The notes beneath the pieces were generated by a model that was not told the origin of the DNA, searched no databases, and saw nothing but the letters and a program-made list of their open reading frames with translations. Position numbers and translations under genes: made by a program. Shown one piece after another: positions 32,454 to 35,459 of a DNA stretch of 35,459 nt. The stretch covers positions 251,579 through 287,037 of the forward strand of contig QKYT01000001.1 of NCBI GenBank assembly GCA_003550305.1, given 5' to 3'. Positions within the stretch are counted from its first letter, which is position 1. The number at the start of each line of letters is the position of its first letter. The DNA is from Glomus cerebriforme (Eukaryota > Glomeromycota > Glomeromycetes > Glomerales > Glomeraceae).

Positions 32454-34293
32454 ATGGAAATATTGAAAAATATATTCAAAAGAAAAAAGAAAAATAATCC
32501 GAAAATTTATGGAAAGATGAATATCAGGTAAATATGATTATGATTCATTTTATTATTATAAAATTAATTAATAAGCTATAAATATCATCATTATCAAATT
32601 TAATTACTAAAGCTTTCTTAAATATAATAAAATGCTTATATAATTTGAAATAATAACTTTTTTTTTAATAATTTATTTAAAATAAAGAAACATGCCATAA
32701 TTTCTTCTGTAGATTCAACTATTAAATTAGAAGAAATAAATGATAAAGCAGTTTATATGGAAGATTTAGAAAAAAGAGAAGAAGTATATGGTATATGTAG
32801 AGAATGTAATGAACCTGGTACAGGATGGTATTGGTGTAAACCATGTAATGCTAAAAGATTTGACGAAAATTTTAAAAATTGGACCAAGCGGAAATAAAGA
32901 TATTTGATGAATTAATACAACATTCACAATTTAATGCTGTATGTAATACAAATTGTCTTGAATGGATACCTCTTGAAAAGTTCCAAAATGTTACCTATAT
33001 TACTAGAGATGGTTTTGGTAAAATTTATTCAGCTAATTGGTCCGAAGGACATATTTTGTATTGGGATATTGAAAATCAAAAATGGGGTAGAAGTTCAAAT
33101 ACCAAAATTGCATTAAAAAGTTTGGAAAATTCTTCTGACATTAGTACGGACTTTTTAAATGAGGTAATTTTAAATACAATATATATTCTTATTTTAATGT
33201 TATTTGTACTTATTTGTACTTATTTATTATTATTGTTATATATATATATATATTTGAAGATTAAATCTTATCTTGAGATTTATCTTTTTAATATTACCCA
33301 ATGTTATGATTACTCAATGTTATGGAATAACACAAGATCCAAATTCTAAAGATTATATGATGGTTATAGAATATTGTATAGATGGAAATATGAGAAGTTA
33401 TTATTTAAATAATCCTGAAAAAAATATTTTAAAATTTTATTTTTTATCAAGGATTGCAAATGGACTGTTTGATATTCATAATGCTGAAAAAGTTCATAAA
33501 GACTTTCATTTAGGTAATATATTATTTAATGGGTATCCAATGATAAGTGATTTAGGAATGTGTCAACCAGCAAATAATGAACAATCAGTTAAAAAGAAGG
33601 AGTTTTTGGAGTATTACCTTATATAGCACCAGAAGTTTTACGTGGATATCAATATACAAAAGCAGCAGATATTTACTCATTTGGAATAATGATGAATGAG
33701 TATTTTTCTGAAGAAATTCCTTTTAATGATGATCATATTTTAGCTATTAAAATATGCAAAGGATTTAGACCAAAAATTTCTGAAGATACTGCAACAAATT
33801 TAATAATGAAATGTTGGGACGCATAATAAAGATAGTAATTTAGGGAAAATAGATCAAGAAATAGATTAAACGAAAATAAGACTAAAAATATTAAAATACA
33901 TCATCAAGCAACTTATACGAGCAGACTTTTAAAATTTAAATTCAGTTAATTTTCAGTTTAATTGCAAAAATTTTCTTTACAACAAATAAATTTTAATACA
34001 GCAGTATATTCATTCGTCTTTTTTATAGATGATATTCCAATATCAGCAAATCCAAGTAAGTTAGTTGTAAATTTAATTGATTATTAATGACAATAATTAT
34101 ATTTATTTAATGTTATTATATAGTTTCAGAATGTTTGGATTGTCAAATTAATAACTCATCAGGTAAGATATTTTATTTTATATTTGAATATTATTAATTA
34201 TTTTTTCTCTAATTTATTTTATTAACAATAATAGAGTTCAATGAAATTAATCAAGATAATAGTTCAATTGAAACGGGTTTAAGTTGTTATTAA
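32454..34293 (+). pseudogene. zinc-ribbon TKL kinase paralogue with multiple frameshifts
   Basis: Exon 1 (32454-32527) lacks one base before N-L-W-K relative to paralogues. Exon 2 (32688-33163) has the intact ribbon C-R-E-C ... W-C-K-P-C, then two single-base insertions (near 32886 and 32904) in the N-W-T-S-G-N/D-I-D-E region; its length is 476, two more than the paralogues. The intron 33164-33259 is 96 nt and stop-free. Exon 3 carries a 16-bp tandem duplication (33293-33324), an indel near 33592, stops at 33824 with ~130 nt of the kinase end missing, and a lost donor (GT to TT at 33946). The Lys (A-L-K-S-L), H-K-D-F-H-L-G-N with catalytic Asp, and D-L-G are still readable. The terminal exons 34029-34055, 34124-34162 and 34235-34293 keep perfect GT-AG ends and phase 1, so decay is recent. 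Confidence 0.8.
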
Positions 34294-35459
34294 GATATTT
34301 CTAAATTAAATTTTTAATTATTTTGTGATAATTTTAACATTTTACATTAAAACTTTCCGACTTTTTAACGATTAAAGTAAACTTAATCGCAGGGATTCAT
34401 GGTTTCATCATCAGGCGTATTATATACAGTATACATATATGATATATACATATATAAATTATTTTTTAATAAATTACTTTTGAAAATTAAAGGAATCAAC
34501 CGAATCAATTTACATTTATTAAAAGCGTAACCGTAAATTTTTTATTTATCGATTAGAAAAAAATCAATTTTATGTATTGAAAAAAATGGAATAATTTGGT
34601 AAATTCAAATGAAATAAAATGAAGATTATCATGCAGGTTATAATGCATAGAAAGAACACGATCGAATAATTGAGTGGAGTCAACAGGATACAAAATTATA
34701 TAATCAATAAAGTTTCACTTCGTACAATACCGGGGATCGACATTATGGCCTGATCCCTAACTTTTGGCTAGACTGAAAATGACAATGGTATTATTATAAT
34801 GATACGTAAGAAAAAAAGTGTTTTAATAAATGTCCTTTAATTTAATTATGTTAAACGTCATAATACCAAAATAAAATTGAATAAAATCGTAAATTCATAA
34901 ATTTATGAGGGAATAAAATGAGGTAATATCGAAAATTTAGAAATTATTTACATGTATAAATTTTTTTCGTAAAGAAATAAATTATCGGATAAATTTAAAA
35001 TTTTTGACTAGGATTTTTTTAGCTTTTTTTTTTGACAAAATTCGAAATTATAAATATTTTAATTTTTGCAAATTCGAAATTATAAATAAAATTTAATTAA
35101 TTTTAAAGAAATGTAATAAATGAATATGAAATAACATAACAATTTGATTGAACTAGAACTATGACGAAATCAATTATGAAATTTTACCCTTTTTTTTTTA
35201 TTCCCCCCCAAAAAAATATCACAATAAAAAAAGGATTTCATTTCATGAAAGCTAAGCTTTTATTATTCAATTCATTCAGAATCGCCTTTTTTAAAATAAG
35301 TTACACAAGTCAGGAGAAAACACACGTGCGACTGTGACGTAAATAATGGCTTATTTACAAAAATAATTGTTTGAAAATCTGATTCGTGGTAGTTATATAA
35401 ATAAATAAACAAATTACACATATTACCAATATTAGAATTTCAAATAGTTTTAAATCAAT
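34294..35459. other. intergenic to window end
   Basis: AT-rich, no supported gene. A less AT-rich patch at 34720-34780 was not recognised. Confidence 0.5.

Noticed and set aside
1..35459. tRNA, rRNA or CRISPR array
   Set aside because: No cloverleaf-type B-box, rRNA core or regularly spaced repeat array was seen by eye; a covariance-model scan was not possible.

Overview
The window is very AT-rich eukaryotic DNA with short GT-AG introns. Its gene families match the large lineage-specific expansions known in arbuscular mycorrhizal fungi (Glomeromycotina, Rhizophagus type): tyrosine-kinase-like (TKL) kinases with an N-terminal CX2CX9CX2C zinc-ribbon-like motif, MATA-HMG-type HMG-box proteins, BTB/BACK/TLD proteins and abundant LINE debris. 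The assignment rests on family recognition by eye; no search was run. A few N bases (9581, 25011, 25035, 25045) mark it as draft assembly.

Layout. 41-2461 (+) is an intact, intronless 806-aa kinase-like gene. 4679-6281 (-) is a wrecked kinase paralogue. 7260-11330 holds three diverged copies (A, B, C) of one non-coding segment, with a small unrecognised ORF (9809-10234) between B and C. 11573-12448 is an HMG protein with two tandem HMG boxes. 13780-15339 (+) is a kinase paralogue with a single in-frame nonsense codon. 16254-19386 contains two adjacent 5'-truncated LINE insertions, each with its own target-site duplication. 20041-21810 (+) is an intact five-exon kinase-like gene. 23960-24140 is a MITE. 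24352-25619 (-) is an intact three-exon gene that keeps the zinc ribbon and kinase C-lobe but lacks the whole N-lobe. 27062-27576 is a GC-richer retro-inserted sequence with poly(A) and a 16-bp target-site duplication. 27898-28029 is a long imperfect palindrome. 28540-30460 holds two fused gene relics, the second a BACK-TLD protein. 30914-31910 has tandem modules and probable LINE debris. 32454-34293 (+) is a sixth kinase copy with many lesions.

How it fits together. Five of the six kinase copies share one architecture: a leader exon, the zinc ribbon, an N-W-T-S-G-N linker, the kinase domain, a conserved A-I-Y-x-S-R-L-L-N-F tail motif and very short phase-1 terminal exons. The copy at 41 shares the ribbon and kinase domain only. 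No copy looks like a normal active kinase. Copies with a good reading frame have lost the catalytic Asp (Asn at 41, Gly at 20041) or the N-lobe (24352). The two copies that keep both the Asp and the N-lobe (4679, 32454) are broken by frameshifts. The locus therefore looks like a birth-and-death cluster that may be producing pseudokinase or adaptor proteins. Two paralogues also carry stop-free introns of a length divisible by three, which would encode a membrane-helix-like segment if retained.
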